From Strigamia acuminata (taxonomy: Eukaryota; Arthropoda; Chilopoda; Geophilomorpha; Linotaeniidae), in contig OX442315.1 of the NCBI GenBank assembly GCA_949358305.1, positions 18,998,427-19,062,426 on the forward strand: a stretch of DNA of 64,000 nucleotides. The letters are read 5' to 3'. Shown one piece after another: positions 1 through 11,194 of the stretch. How positions within the stretch are numbered: position 1 is the stretch's first letter; every line of letters begins with the position of its first letter. Below the pieces are notes generated by a model, which saw nothing but the letters and a program-made list of their open reading frames with translations, searched no databases and was not told the DNA's origin. The position numbers and the translations under genes were made by a program.

Positions 1-96
1 GGCTACTATTCGAGGGCGGCTCTTATATCAAGTCGCCTATCTCGGCCGCGGCTACAATTCGAGGGCGGCTACAATTCGAGAGCGACTCTTATTCGG
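1..96. repeat. 17-bp minisatellite, cut by the window edge
   Basis: Copies of a 17-bp unit close to GGCTACAATTCGAGGGC start at 1, 18, 35 (shortened to 15 bp), 50 and 67, with a partial copy from 84. The copies at 1, 50 and 67 are nearly identical; those at 18 and 35 are diverged. The unit is CpG-rich against AT-rich flanks. The array probably continues to the left of the window. Confidence 0.8.
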
Positions 97-1661
97 TAAA
101 ATACGGTAATTTTATTTTTACTGTTTATAACATGTTATAATTTTATTTGTAATATTTTTGTTGTTACTGTATTTTTTCTGCTTAATGTTTACTCTTGCAT
201 TTTTGTGTTTGTGTGTGCGTGTGTGTACTGTTCCCATGAGTGACATAAAGAGGAAAAGTGCAGAAGAGAAGCATCATTGTGATGACAACAACAGGAAAAA
301 GTTTGTTTTTTTCTTTTAAAATATATTTTTGTTGCTCTGTGTTTATTTTGGTACATTTTTACCTGTCTCGTCACTTGGTATTATAGACCATAAGAAAAAA
401 AGTGTAAAACTGGGCAAAGAGAAGAGGAAGAAGAAATTTTATGTAATTAGGTAATGGGCAAATCTTAAGAGAAGGGGATGGGAAAAAGAAGCCACATGTG
501 CTCGATCCAGTATAGTAACCGATTTAGCAACAGCTTTTGCTCATGCTTCAATGCGGAAAGTGTTTTGTGGAGCGGAACAGCGGCCTCATCAACAACCAAT
601 GTACTTCACTTATTATTAGCAAAGCAAACCAGGAGGAATAAAAAGGAGTAGCCAAATTTGAAGAAAAGAAATCTCTGCCCTTGCACTACTGAATAATAAA
701 AGGAAATTCTTGTAGTCTGCTTGAAAATGATGAGAAGATGGGGGTTAAGTGGGTGATCCTCACCAGGCGTCTTAGGATAGTGGCAATAAAAGAAATTCTT
801 ATTACATTTGCGGTGAGAAGGGGCCAATTGTGCAGCATTCAATCGTGTGGAGAGTGCAATATGAGCGGTAAAGTTTTTTTTATTTTTTTTTATTTTTTTA
901 TTTTTTTTATTTTTTTTTATTTTATTTTATTTTTTATTATTTTTTATTTTATGTTTTATTCTTTTTTTTTCATTTTTATTTTTATTTTAACACTTATGAG
1001 GGGATAAATTTACGCTTTATTTTATTTGGTCGGATATACAGAAGATGTGATAATGAATTTGAAGTTGGTCGAGTATATTTACGGAAGAAAGAGTTAATTT
1101 AGCAAGGAGATGCAGTGGTGCTAGGTTGTGAAATTATCATGAGAATGAAAATGAACATATTTGCTCTCGTTTTCAGTCACCTTTCATTGTGCGCGATGAG
1201 GAACGAAAACAAAAGAACAAAACAGATGCACTCGTTTGAAAAGTTTTCATTTCTCTTTCATAGATACGCATCAAAAGAATTTGAACACCAATCTAAACAA
1301 GATTAAAGTGCGCAAACGTAAATCATTTTGCCTTTCTTGCAAATTAAACGATTCTTTGCTGCTATAATCACGTTAACATCACACACATAACAGGCAAATA
1401 TCGTAAAAGTGCGCACTGTGTTTAGTTTTTAATGAGTCGCGCCTCATTACCTCGCTTAATATAACACAGTATGAGCCCTTTAAATAAAATTAATAATCAT
1501 TTGGGAGGCTGTCAGTAAGTCAATTTCTGCGTTGGTGGTATTTCTGGAATTTACAAATCGATTTACTTCCTTCCTTTCTTTCTTTCTTTCTTTTTTAGGT
1601 CTCGGATTTGAACCAACCCAGTCTTTTCGTTCACAGCTCACTGTCATTATAAGCATTGCTG
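97..1661. other. AT-rich intergenic DNA, no supported gene
   Basis: No ORF here has coding character. The main feature is a T-rich low-complexity tract, listed separately. A (TTTC)n run at about 1569-1596 ends in TTTTTTAG and could act as a polypyrimidine tract plus splice acceptor for the possible exon that follows. Confidence 0.6.
874..988. repeat. T-rich low-complexity tract (TTTTA/TTTTTTTA)n
   Basis: About 115 bp are almost entirely T with regularly spaced single A residues. The ORF that runs through it is a string of F, Y and I and is an artefact of composition. Confidence 0.85.
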
Positions 1662-1669
1662 ATGGTCAG

Positions 1670-1883
1670 TGACCAAAGCTTAGTGGACTCCAGGCGCCCC
1701 AACTTATCCTCAATCTTCAGGGACGCGATGGGCAGAGATGAGCTAAAGTCAGACAGTGAGGAATGCGCTTTCCCGTCTAGTCACTGGGATGAGAGAATTT
1801 GCTTAGTGGATCTGAAGTCTCATCCTCGATTTGTGGCTGGAAACGCACAGGGCATAGACTACTCGAATAAACTGGTATCATAA
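1670..1883 (+). CDS. possible 3'-terminal exon of an unrecognised gene
   Basis: I do not recognise this product. A frame with mixed, protein-like composition (many D, S, R, with SSHWDERICLVDLKSHPRF inside) ends in TAA at 1881-1883, and it is richer in GC than the DNA around it. The same frame has a TAA at 1650, so it would need either the ATG at 1662 or a splice acceptor at GGTCAG (exon start 1670, entry phase 2). A better-looking acceptor, (TTTC)n TTTTTTAG ending at 1598, lies upstream but joins this frame through the TAA. No partner exon is visible inside the window on the left, so this could be the last exon of a gene beginning outside, a small 73-aa protein starting at 1662, or a chance ORF. 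Confidence 0.3.
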
Positions 1884-4800
1884 AACTACACACGATTCTA
1901 AAATATTTTATTTAAGTCACAGGGTATCTAACTTGTATTCAATTTGCCAATTTTACCACACAAAAAAATAATCATGTCTAGCGATATGCCAATTGCAAAT
2001 GAGGTCAAATGAATATGAAGATTTACTAGACAGTTTTCACTTTTTCTTACTTTTATGCAAATCATTCATCATCTAACATTTTTTTGAATTTGAAGGGGAA
2101 GGTAAAAATTATGTAGCTAATTTGCTGGTTGTTAACGTTCTAAAAGATCTCAAATGAAAATTAAGTACGGTAATTTCGATAGTCAACAACACTATCAAAT
2201 TTTAATTATCGGGTTGATTTAAAGTGTAATTGATACCTGATTCGCTGCATGTATTTTTATTTTTTTAAATATGATGGAGAAATAAAATGTACAGTAGATT
2301 GATCAATGAAACACGGTCTCCAGTGAAACACGACATGTAGATGGTGTTTCATCTTGCGTTGTAGATAGTTGGAAAATTTACGACTATTGGATTCTCATGT
2401 TGTGAATTGAAAGTTGAAAGTGATTCCACATTAACGAGAAAGCTGCTGTACAAAGTGTAACAGTTTGGCATGGCATAATATTTTTAGTCTATAGGTATAG
2501 CTTATTTTCTATATTTTCATCTATTATGGACATGGACACAGAGTTTTCCCTTCTATTTATGTTGTTTTTTTGTCGTTGCTGAGCAAACCTAATAAACGAG
2601 ACAAATACCGCTTTTATGCCGCTTGTGAATCGCTTGGAATAAATCAGTCTCTTCGGTCCTAGTTCCCTCGGCGAGCTTGAGCATTCGTGTCAGGTCATGG
2701 CGAAACAAAAGACAATCGAAAAAGATAGAAACAATCGTCGGCTTGACTGCTGTCATCGTCCTTGGAACACTCGGTGAGGCAGAAGAATTGGCGAAGAGGT
2801 CAGTTAGAAGTTTACGACTTGCTTCAAACACATCTAAAATCTTCTCGACGTTCCAAGCACAAATGTAGCGGCCATACTAAAGTCACGAACAGTTTGTCAG
2901 ATTGCATATCACGGAAAATACTTTACGGTTACAGTATCGGATGAGGAAGAATAATTTGTGCACAAACTCATTTATTTTAATTTTTAGACTTGATTTAGTG
3001 GAGAAATTTTATGGCAGTGAATAAAAGTTAAGTTGTGCTTTTTATCATCTCCGTGTTAAAAATAGGTATTAATGGCTTACGTCATCGATATTTTTGTTTT
3101 AAAATTTGAACTCGTGGAGCTTAATTGTAAAATCTATATAATTTTAAAAAAATATATAAACTGGGTACACGAAATCCAATAATTCGAACATAGCATGTTT
3201 TTTCACTTGTTCAACACCCACCAAAGGGAGTGGAGGTGAGCCGGTTAGAGACCCTTCTTACTAAGATCCCAGTCTCCCAAGCACGTATTTCCACTGCCAT
3301 ACAAGACCACCTCTGAGAATGAGACGATGGGGATGGCGAATGAAATTTCCCAAGTCGCTTGGTTTGCGGTGACAGAATGTTAAAACGGCGCTGAAGGAGT
3401 AGTTGCAGCTTATAATTAGACAAATATACAAATTGCCATCATAGTCTTTGTTTAATTTCATGCATGTTGATTTTGAATTGCGTCTGGTAAATTGTGCTAA
3501 ACAGTATTGAATGAGTGATAAATGATGCGGCGACAGGTGTAATATTTTATCTCGAAGAGCCTTGTAAATAGAAAACAAGTGTAATGGTCCTTAAATGAAT
3601 TGAAGTTTGAGATTGGAGATGGGCGTTTGGACCATTACAAGAGGATAACGAACTCGCCTCTTTGTCATCATGTGGACTTGACAGGTGAAATTAAAATTAT
3701 TTATGGACGTGCATCTGGGGAAAGATTTAGCCACGAAAAAATGTCGGGGCTTGGTTGTAAACCCCGATCAATTGCTGGCTAAATGATGACAAGTAAATGA
3801 AAGTTTCTTTCAGGGACATTTGTCGAACGTTTGATTTCTTTTCAGACACTTTTCTAAGTTTTTTTTTTCTTGCTTGTTTTTTTTTTTTTTTTTGTGCAAA
3901 CCTTTCCTCTTGGTGTTTGATGTTTTTTCATTGTGTCGGTGATAAGCCCGAGTAAATCCTTTTCCCACATAATTCCACTTTACCTTCTTGAACGACAAAG
4001 TTTTTCTCCCCGGTCTTGTCGCAAGGCAATATCGTGTCAATTAAGGTGGAAAAATATTGTGTTTGCCTTTGGGATCAAATCGACCATAGATAAAGAATGA
4101 AAAAAGATTATTTTTTTCTGTAGTTCATCATTCATTTTTTGAATCAACTTGTCATTACACAAATGGTTGGACATTATCAAAAAGAACTATCCTTTGTGTA
4201 AGTCGAATTGAATGTTTTGGGAGATTTGATCTGACGATGGTTTAAACAGAAAAATATATCTCAAAAACTAAAAGTGCTCTTGAGACTGGACCTCATTGTG
4301 TTTTGTGGACATGACTGTGGACAATTGGAACTCAGTGGGCGTGAATAAAAAGCCCACTCCAAAGGCTAAGAGAACTGCAGGAGGCTTCATTTTATCCAAT
4401 ATTGCCATGCGGAGAAAAAGTAACACGACAGATGAAAAATCTCATCAAATGGGTTGTTTTCCTTTTCCTTCGGCCTCTGATTAGAATAAATCCGACGGAA
4501 GACTGAATTGGATCAATAAGTTGAAACCGGACGTCAGTGATGGCTTTGGTGTTGTCTGTACTCGTCAGATATGAGAACGTTGGAGTCAAAGATTAAGAAA
4601 ACATCAGTTTCAAAGTATTGTATTGAATTGTGTTGTGTTTGTATTGATGGAAAGCAATTAAGGTTGTTAGTCTAAGAATAAATAATATTGAATTTGTTTA
4701 ATAGGGCACCGACCCTACAAACCACATTCGGAAACATTTCTTTTTATGTTCACGCCGTATGATTACGAGCGTTTTAATTCGTTTAAATGTAATTAACTGA

Positions 4801-6060
4801 TAATGATCGGCAAAATTTAGTTTGCTACTTTTGATGTAAAATGAAACGTGGACGGAGTCTGCAGATGAGTTTTTTTTATCGCAAAACTTCATCTTTGGAG
4901 TATCTGCTGTTGATAAAGATGAGAGGAGGATGACACAAGATGTGATGAACGACACTAGTCAAAAAAATTGAGCGAAATAAATGACAATAAAATTAAGTTT
5001 TATAATTTCATAGTTTTGACACCAGGAATTGAAGATTGTGAAGATGGAAAGGTTGGTTTTGAAGGGGGTAGGGAGTGACGGGAGTGTTAGTGAGGATATG
5101 AAACGTTGATTCATCCGTTATTGATCCATTGGTTCTTTCAATGCCTCAATTCCTTCATGGCTTGTTTCAATAACTGGGAGGGAATAAAAAATGTCGAAAT
5201 TTGTCGCTTGACTTAGTAAATTGCAAATTATTCTCTAGTTTTCATGCTTAGAGCACAAATGATGAAATACAAACTTTCATGTTTGAATTCTGATGATTGT
5301 GTAATGGTGCTCGATTAATGTCTATTGAAATGTAAAAAGTTTTTTTTTCTTCAGGGTACAATGTTTAAAGTTCCATTGGTAAATGTGTGAAATGTGTAAT
5401 GGAAATGGATGACGTCGTAAAAGTGACATGCCTTGTGGATATACACAAAAGCTGTTGCCTTGATGTGACTCTCATATGACACCTCAGCCAATTTACAACG
5501 GAAATAAATATGGGAAGATTGTTGTGGGAGCAAATATTGCTCCAAGCACTCTTTTTCACTATTATCCTTTCAAATTACATGCTTGAAGTGATCAAATGAC
5601 CAATAAAAAAATTCAAATAAATAAACCTTTTGTATGAAGGAAAAAATAGAACAGTTGCACTGACGCTATAGTAAATAATTGGATATGTAACACAAAAGGT
5701 CAAGCCCTCCCTCTGGTATTTTTTCTTTAAAGTACTAGTTGATTTTTAATAAATTGAACAAGCCTATAGTTAACAACATTTATTGTCTTAACTGTAATAT
5801 AATTTAATGGAAAATGTAAATAATTGTATTAACCTTGGCATAAATTTTGTTTTAAGTTCACTCTGGAATTGTGGGTGATGGATTTTTGTATATTTGTCTG
5901 TGGGTAAAAAGATGTAAACAGTTTAACAAGTAAATGCTTTTTTCTTTTAAAAAACTCACTTTGGTTCTTTGGATCTTTGCCCATTTCTACTAGTACTGTA
6001 TTTGTTTTGCTGTGTTTAAATCGTTCCAATCTGGTGATCAAGCAACTAAGAAATTTAAGG
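1884..6060. other. AT-rich intergenic DNA, nothing supported
   Basis: I see no coding exon, RNA gene or clear repeat family here. A poly-T run lies at about 3859-3893. Short ORFs on both strands lack recognisable motifs, codon bias or splice-compatible neighbours. Confidence 0.6.
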
Positions 6061-6089
6061 GGATCCGTAATACTCGCGATATTGATACG

Positions 6090-6345
6090 CCCGACAGCAC
6101 AAGTCGCATCAAACAATGGTGCGACATATTGCCATTATTCATACGCGCGACGTCGCGCATACGAATCGCATAGTCATGCATGTGCGCGATATGCCTATGC
6201 GCGACTCTACAAGTCGCAACTAGAAATTAAGCTGCGAACGCCCATTATTACGAATTACGTGTTTATGCAAGTGCGCGATGTACAAATACCGCTCGCACAT
6301 AAGAATTTCGTAACGTCCGCGCTACGTTACGCGATTTGTAGGTAA
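6090..6345. repeat. CpG-rich degenerate repeat block, left side of RING fragment
   Basis: The motif GCGCGAY and its complement recur many times, for example at 6145, 6184, 6199 and 6273, in otherwise AT-rich DNA. The 14-bp perfect palindrome GCGCGACGTCGCGC sits at 6145-6158. Two copies (6145 and 6184) are 39 bp apart, the same period as the array on the right side of the RING fragment, so the two blocks are probably related. The left block is too diverged to give a full unit alignment by eye. Confidence 0.55.
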
Positions 6346-6559
6346 GAAGGGGGATGTGGAGGAAGAGGCACACTCGGAGATCGCACAGGTGATTGTTGCG
6401 CCCAGAACAGCAAAGTGTGTAGTCTGTCTAATAGAGGACAGAACCACGCTGATGCTGCCGTGTGCACGTGTCATGGCCGATGCCCAGCGTGCAAGAATAT
6501 CTCGACGATGCCCCAACTGCAGGGATGATGTGGCCTCCACCATCCGCATCTTTTTGTGA
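6342..6559 (+). pseudogene. decayed RING-finger exon (3' end of an IAP/MUL1-like RING)
   Basis: The frame opens after a possible acceptor (TTTGTAG, exon start 6342, entry phase 1) and ends in TGA at 6557-6559. It encodes a C-terminal RING: CVVC about 23 residues after GTG 6356, then a LPC, then CPNC near the end, followed by a short hydrophobic tail (ASTIRIFL). This placement is typical of the C-terminal RINGs of IAP, MUL1 and MDM2-like E3 ubiquitin ligases. Between LPC and CPNC three zinc-ligand positions appear to be lost: one His and two Cys positions are occupied by Arg, Asp and Arg. A normal RING could not hold its second zinc this way, so I call it a pseudogene. AATAAA follows at 6601 after an A-rich stretch. 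No upstream exon was found, and the fragment lies between two repeat blocks. Confidence 0.6.
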
Positions 6560-6600
6560 GTCATGTTAAACAATTAAACAACTTAGATACTTTAAAAAAC

Positions 6601-6606
6601 AATAAA
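6601..6606 (+). promoter_or_regulatory. AATAAA polyadenylation signal after the RING fragment
   Basis: A canonical AATAAA begins 42 bp after the TGA of the RING fragment and is followed by A/T-rich sequence. It suggests that the fragment was once a real 3' exon, or a retrocopy that brought its own 3' end. Confidence 0.4.
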
Positions 6607-6690
6607 AAAAATTATAAAAATAATTTAATAAACTTTATAAAATGTATAAAATGTATACATTTTTATTTTAGCCAACAACAGATACAGTAG

Positions 6691-6885
6691 GCGACATCGC
6701 TCTTATGAATAGAAACAATATGCACATGTGCGACGTCGAGCGAATGAATACAAACAATATTCACTTGTGCAATGTCGCACATGTACATAATTACAAAACT
6801 TGTTGTCGCGCGCGACGTCGAGATTATGCATGCAAACAGTATGCATAACCGCAACATCTTGCTTACGAATATCGCGTGTATTATA
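6691..6885. repeat. 39-bp tandem repeat array, about five degenerate copies
   Basis: Units start at 6691, 6730, 6769, 6812 and 6851, giving spacings of 39, 39, 43 and 39 bp. Each begins with a GCGACGTCG-like core (GCGACATCGC, GCGACGTCGA, GCAATGTCGC, GCGACGTCGA, GCAACATCTT). An AT-rich part follows that resembles ATGAATACAAACAATATGCA. The period is a multiple of three, but no frame looks like a repeat protein. The array follows the decayed RING exon directly and resembles the block at its other side. Confidence 0.75.
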
Positions 6886-9160
6886 GAAGCCCAAATATAA
6901 ATGGCGGTCAGTTTATTTAAAGCCTGTTTCTGATCAACACAAAACGTATTGCTTTATTTATTCATTCTTTGTTTAGAGCTCATTCAAGGTTGAAGATAGA
7001 CGGTTTGTTTACTGTTTACTATTTTATAATTTGATTCAAATAGCGTAAGGAAAATAAAAATATAAAAAACGTCATCATTTTGCTTTGTGACCATAAGGCG
7101 ATGTTATAAATTGAGAAACTAAACGTAACACTAATAGCCTGTTGGTGTGAAGAATACGAAAATAAAAATAAAAATAAAATAAAAACAAAAAAACGGTGTT
7201 ACGAATTAAAGGATAAAAAAAACAAAGAGCGAGAATAATTTATTTTGAAGAAACAGCTGCTGACCATACGAAAACTTCACTGGAAACCGAGCCAGTAAAC
7301 TAAGCAAAAGAAAGTGCTTTCTTATGCTCGTCATGCTACAGTTAATGCAAAAAGAAAATTTGCTGTTAGACAAATTTTTCTGCTTTTTTTTCCCTCCTCC
7401 TTTCTTTTCCTCTTTACTGCAAACAAACATCATCTTCAACTTTCAATGTTATTTTGTTTTCTTCCTCCCTTGTATTCGGTCTTCTTTTCAACACTTGTCT
7501 GCGCAACCAGAAGCAAAAGAATTGATGATTTTCTTGCCAGAGTTGTAGTAGAGATCACGAGGTATTCAGTGGGCAGAAGTACAAGTTTTCGAAGCTCTGA
7601 TAGTTTTTCTCGATAATATCCTGATGTTGCTCAGGGAGACTAAAGCTTACACTTACACAACGACTTTTCCAGCATGAATGAAGCTTTAAATATTTATGTT
7701 GTTCCTTCACCCGCTCATCTCATCTCATTACCCATCTACTTTCTTTTTTTCATATCCACAAAATGCACATAGCTACGGTCGAGCTTATTTTTACTACGTA
7801 TAAATAGCTTCTACAAATTATCCTCTTTGTCGTCAAAAAACATGTTGAAGATTCTTTTTATGATGTTTGTATGAGATTTGGTTTGAGATTGAATACTTGC
7901 TTTGGGCAAACATTTTACGGTTTCATATTATTCACTCAAAATATTTAAATCTTTTTTCTTTTTTCTCCCTTCTAGTTTGGCACTGAGCTTAGAGTTTAAC
8001 TTCCGGTATTCTCCTCTTCTTTAAGTATGATAATGAAGGAAAAGAAGACTAGTGAAAGGGATGAAAACAAAAAAAAACCTAATGACTCATGTATTTTATT
8101 GAGGCATTTAAACAGGCGATAAATCGACGACACTGCCACAAATTAGAAAACAGAGTTTAATTAATTATCTTCCAACTTGGGTGTGAATTATATAAAAATA
8201 AAGTGATATGAAAGGAAATTATTTTATTTTAGAGTTGGCATTTGAAACATTCAAGACATTTTAGACTAATTAAAATTTAAAGTAAAAAAAAAACTGTTTG
8301 TTTGCATTTTTAAGATTCTGCTGGAGTAAAAGTAAGTTTAATCACTAAAATGCATCAATTCATCAAGTGAATGTTTTTCTATACTTAACTCCATTTGCTT
8401 AGTTAGTGCGACTCATTCACAAATTTGTTGATGTAGGCAAAGCAAGGGCAGAATAGACTCGAGTTGTGAGAGGAGGCTAAGAAACAGTGGCGCCATTTTA
8501 TAGGGAGAAGTTAAAAAAAAGATGCGAGATTTATGAACGAATGCCCGCCCGGCTAGGATTATAATAAAAACAGATTTTCAATGCTGGCCTTCAAAGCATG
8601 TTTTTGACGATGTTTGAAATGACTTTATGTCACCCAGGCAGGGGAAATAACAACTTTTTTTCCCCCCAAGATATATATATAGAAATATATTTTGTTACGA
8701 AACATTTGCTGATGAATTTGTTTGTTAGATTAGAGCATGTTACGTAATTGCAGAATGGCGTCATTTAATTTTACCTGCCGATTTTTTTTGTAGTGTTTTT
8801 TTTTTTTCTTCTGCTATGTTCCAGGTTTTTCGAAGTGTGTTTCAAAATTAAACGATGTATTTCGGCAGGAAACTTACGCAACTAAATTTAGGAAGCAAAT
8901 ATTCTTGTGTTAACGAGTGCCAGGTTTAAGATGAAGGAATTTTTTGAAAAACATTACGCAACTCAGCAAATAAGTGAAAAGTTTTCACAATTTGTGTTTG
9001 CTGCTGGTTTGTGTAAATGAAATAAACCGCACGGAGCATCAAAATGTTATTGATAAAAATATGAACACTAAACTTGATTTTTATGGCGCAGAGCGTACGA
9101 GAAATCGTGCGTAACGATCAAGAAGTATTTAATTGCGACTATAAATGTCTATAATTTCCC
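6886..9160. other. AT-rich intergenic DNA, nothing supported
   Basis: No coding exon could be supported. A TATAAATAG box lies near 7799-7807, but no first exon or start codon with a donor could be tied to it. Poly-T and poly-A runs occur near 7385, 8070, 8285 and 8790-8810. Confidence 0.55.
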
Positions 9161-9164
9161 AAAT

Positions 9165-9660
9165 TCATTGGGGAAAAGCCTCACCCGCCGCATGGATGCG
9201 TGCTGCCGTTAAGCTGAGCGCACCGTGACGATGCGTCATCGCGCATGGAGGGATGCTGCGGAGATCGTCGTCTGCTCGTACCCAGCTCGGCGAGCGCGTG
9301 TCCCGCCGGCAAGCCGATTGGTGCAGGACAAGGGGCAGCCTACTCAGTGCTATAATCGTCAACCTTATAACCTTCATTCCAGCCCTACATGCGCTCATAG
9401 GCAGTTGCTCGGCGAAAATTTCAGTTGCTGTGCAACATCAAAGTCGCTGCACGCGAAAGCGAAGCACGCTAACAGTGCTCAGCACTGGGAAGATTTTTCT
9501 TACCGTTCAGCAGAACACTTGTGGTGGAATTGCTCACTCACTAGTCGACGAATAAATCCATTGCTCATCTTCTGGCACGGGCAAGATTGTATTAAGCTGG
9601 AACACCAACTAGAGAATAATGTAATCAACTAGAAGTGGAGTCACGCCGCTTCTATCTTGT
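9165..9660. promoter_or_regulatory. CpG-rich island, possible promoter
   Basis: About 500 bp are clearly richer in GC and CpG than the DNA on both sides, with many CGCG, GCGC and CGGC words. The 13-bp palindrome AGTGCTCAGCACT is at 9474-9486. Long ORFs cross it on both strands (up to 135 codons on +), but these follow from the lack of AT-rich stops; I see no domain. It lies about 1.5 kb upstream of the EB-module gene on the same strand, so it could be a distal promoter or enhancer of that gene, or a promoter of an unseen transcript. Confidence 0.35.
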
Positions 9661-11194
9661 TCACCGAAAAGCCGCGGTTGCTGGATCAACTGCCATGTTG
9701 AACCAACTCGGAAGAAAGCGGAGGAAACTAGAGGGCGCCACACGTCAACGTGGGCTTTGGGCTTGCATCTGCTAGCCCCTCTTTTTTGAATAACTTTTCT
9801 TGCCTCTATCGATGATGGCAGACTCACCCCGTAAAGAATGAGCAAAATGAGATCAGTCGCGGTTGAATCAGGGGCAAATTTTATTCGTTTTGCAGCAGCG
9901 GATACCGCGCCTTACTCAAATGAGAGGAAATCTGAGACGGGTTTGAGCATGCTGTTTTTTGATGAACGTTGCCAAAAATAACCCGCGTTCCAAGTGTTGT
10001 TCAAAGCCCCATTGTCGCATCAAGGGAGTTTTATCGCACTTTGACTCAGGGTCGTTTTATGCTTTTTATTTGCATTGAATGGTATCTGAAGGTCATCAGG
10101 TTTCAAGTACATCATTTGAAAGGAAAACTTTTTTCTGGACTTTTATTAACTTTGTATAGGAATTTAATAGTTTGATTCGGATTGATTACGTTCTTGAAGG
10201 CGTAGATAGATGATAATTAAGATACGGTCAATTTAATTGATTTTTATTTTTGTTTTCTTTATTTTTTTATTCGATGGTTTTAATTAATTGCATCGACGTA
10301 ATGTGAGACTTTCTATTTTATAAAATTTATCTTGTTCTGTTGTCTTTCTTTTTCTGTAATGCAGGAATTTTTAAGGAAATAAAAGAAAAAAAATACCTTC
10401 TAATTTTAGTGCTGTTGATTCGGAGTGCCATCTATTATCAACTTCACGAAAGAAATGATTTTTAACTGATGTAAGCGTGCGACTAACCAGGGATATTCAA
10501 CTCTGAAGAGTGGGTGGCATGAGCAACTAACTTACTAGGTAGCAGAAAACTGAACAAAATATTAATATAAAAATTAATTGAAAAATTTTTGTTGTCGTTG
10601 CTGCAACTTGATCGTGTTGACGTCATCTCATATGAAATTTTATTTCGCTTCTTAGCTGCAATTTTGTCCGCACTTAATTCTCTTCGCGGAATTCTTTTTC
10701 ACACTTAGATCTCTTCGCAGAATTTCCTTTCGCGTGTAATCCCTAAGCCCGTCATCTGTTTGGGCTATTTTTTTTTGCTATGGCTGTTTTTGTTGTAGTT
10801 GTTTCCATTGCCGTAAAGTTTTTGATTTATTTCAACATTTAAACATACTATGCATTCTTTTCCTGTATTTAATTTTAGAAATTTGCTTCTTGATAAATCT
10901 AACTTGAAGAAATGTTTCAAAGTTTTTTTTTCTTCTAATCACAGATTTGCATTCTTAATATCTTAAATCACAAGAGCCTCCTGAATTAAACTTTTAAAAT
11001 TTTGCTTTATGATGTAATGTTAAAGGAATTTGCTGTGGCTGATCAAAGTGCTAAAGTTGACTTATCTCCTGATTTTCATCTAAATAAATAAATTTAATGA
11101 ATTCAATGAATTTAATAATATTTTGAGTTCATATGTCAAACTCCAAACGATCTGTTTAAAAAGAAATTTTCAACGATATTGAACAAACTGTAAG
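9661..11194. other. intergenic DNA upstream of the EB-module gene
   Basis: AT content rises steadily toward the gene. I see no exon, repeat family or TATA box that can be assigned with confidence. The 5' UTR of the EB gene must start somewhere in the last part. Confidence 0.5.

Noticed and set aside
738-1007. 89-codon ORF on +
   Set aside because: Most of it is the T-rich low-complexity tract, giving only F, Y and I.
1598-1620. B-box-like GGTTCAAATCC on the minus strand, possible tRNA or tRNA-derived SINE
   Set aside because: No matching acceptor stem, A box or cloverleaf can be drawn in the 75 bp around it.
6356-6559. Functional RING E3 ligase exon
   Set aside because: Three metal-ligand positions between LPC and CPNC are lost, and no upstream exon was found.
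9225-9632. 135-codon ORF on + through the CpG-rich island
   Set aside because: ORFs of similar length occur on both strands and in several frames here, as expected from few AT-rich stop codons; no domain is visible.
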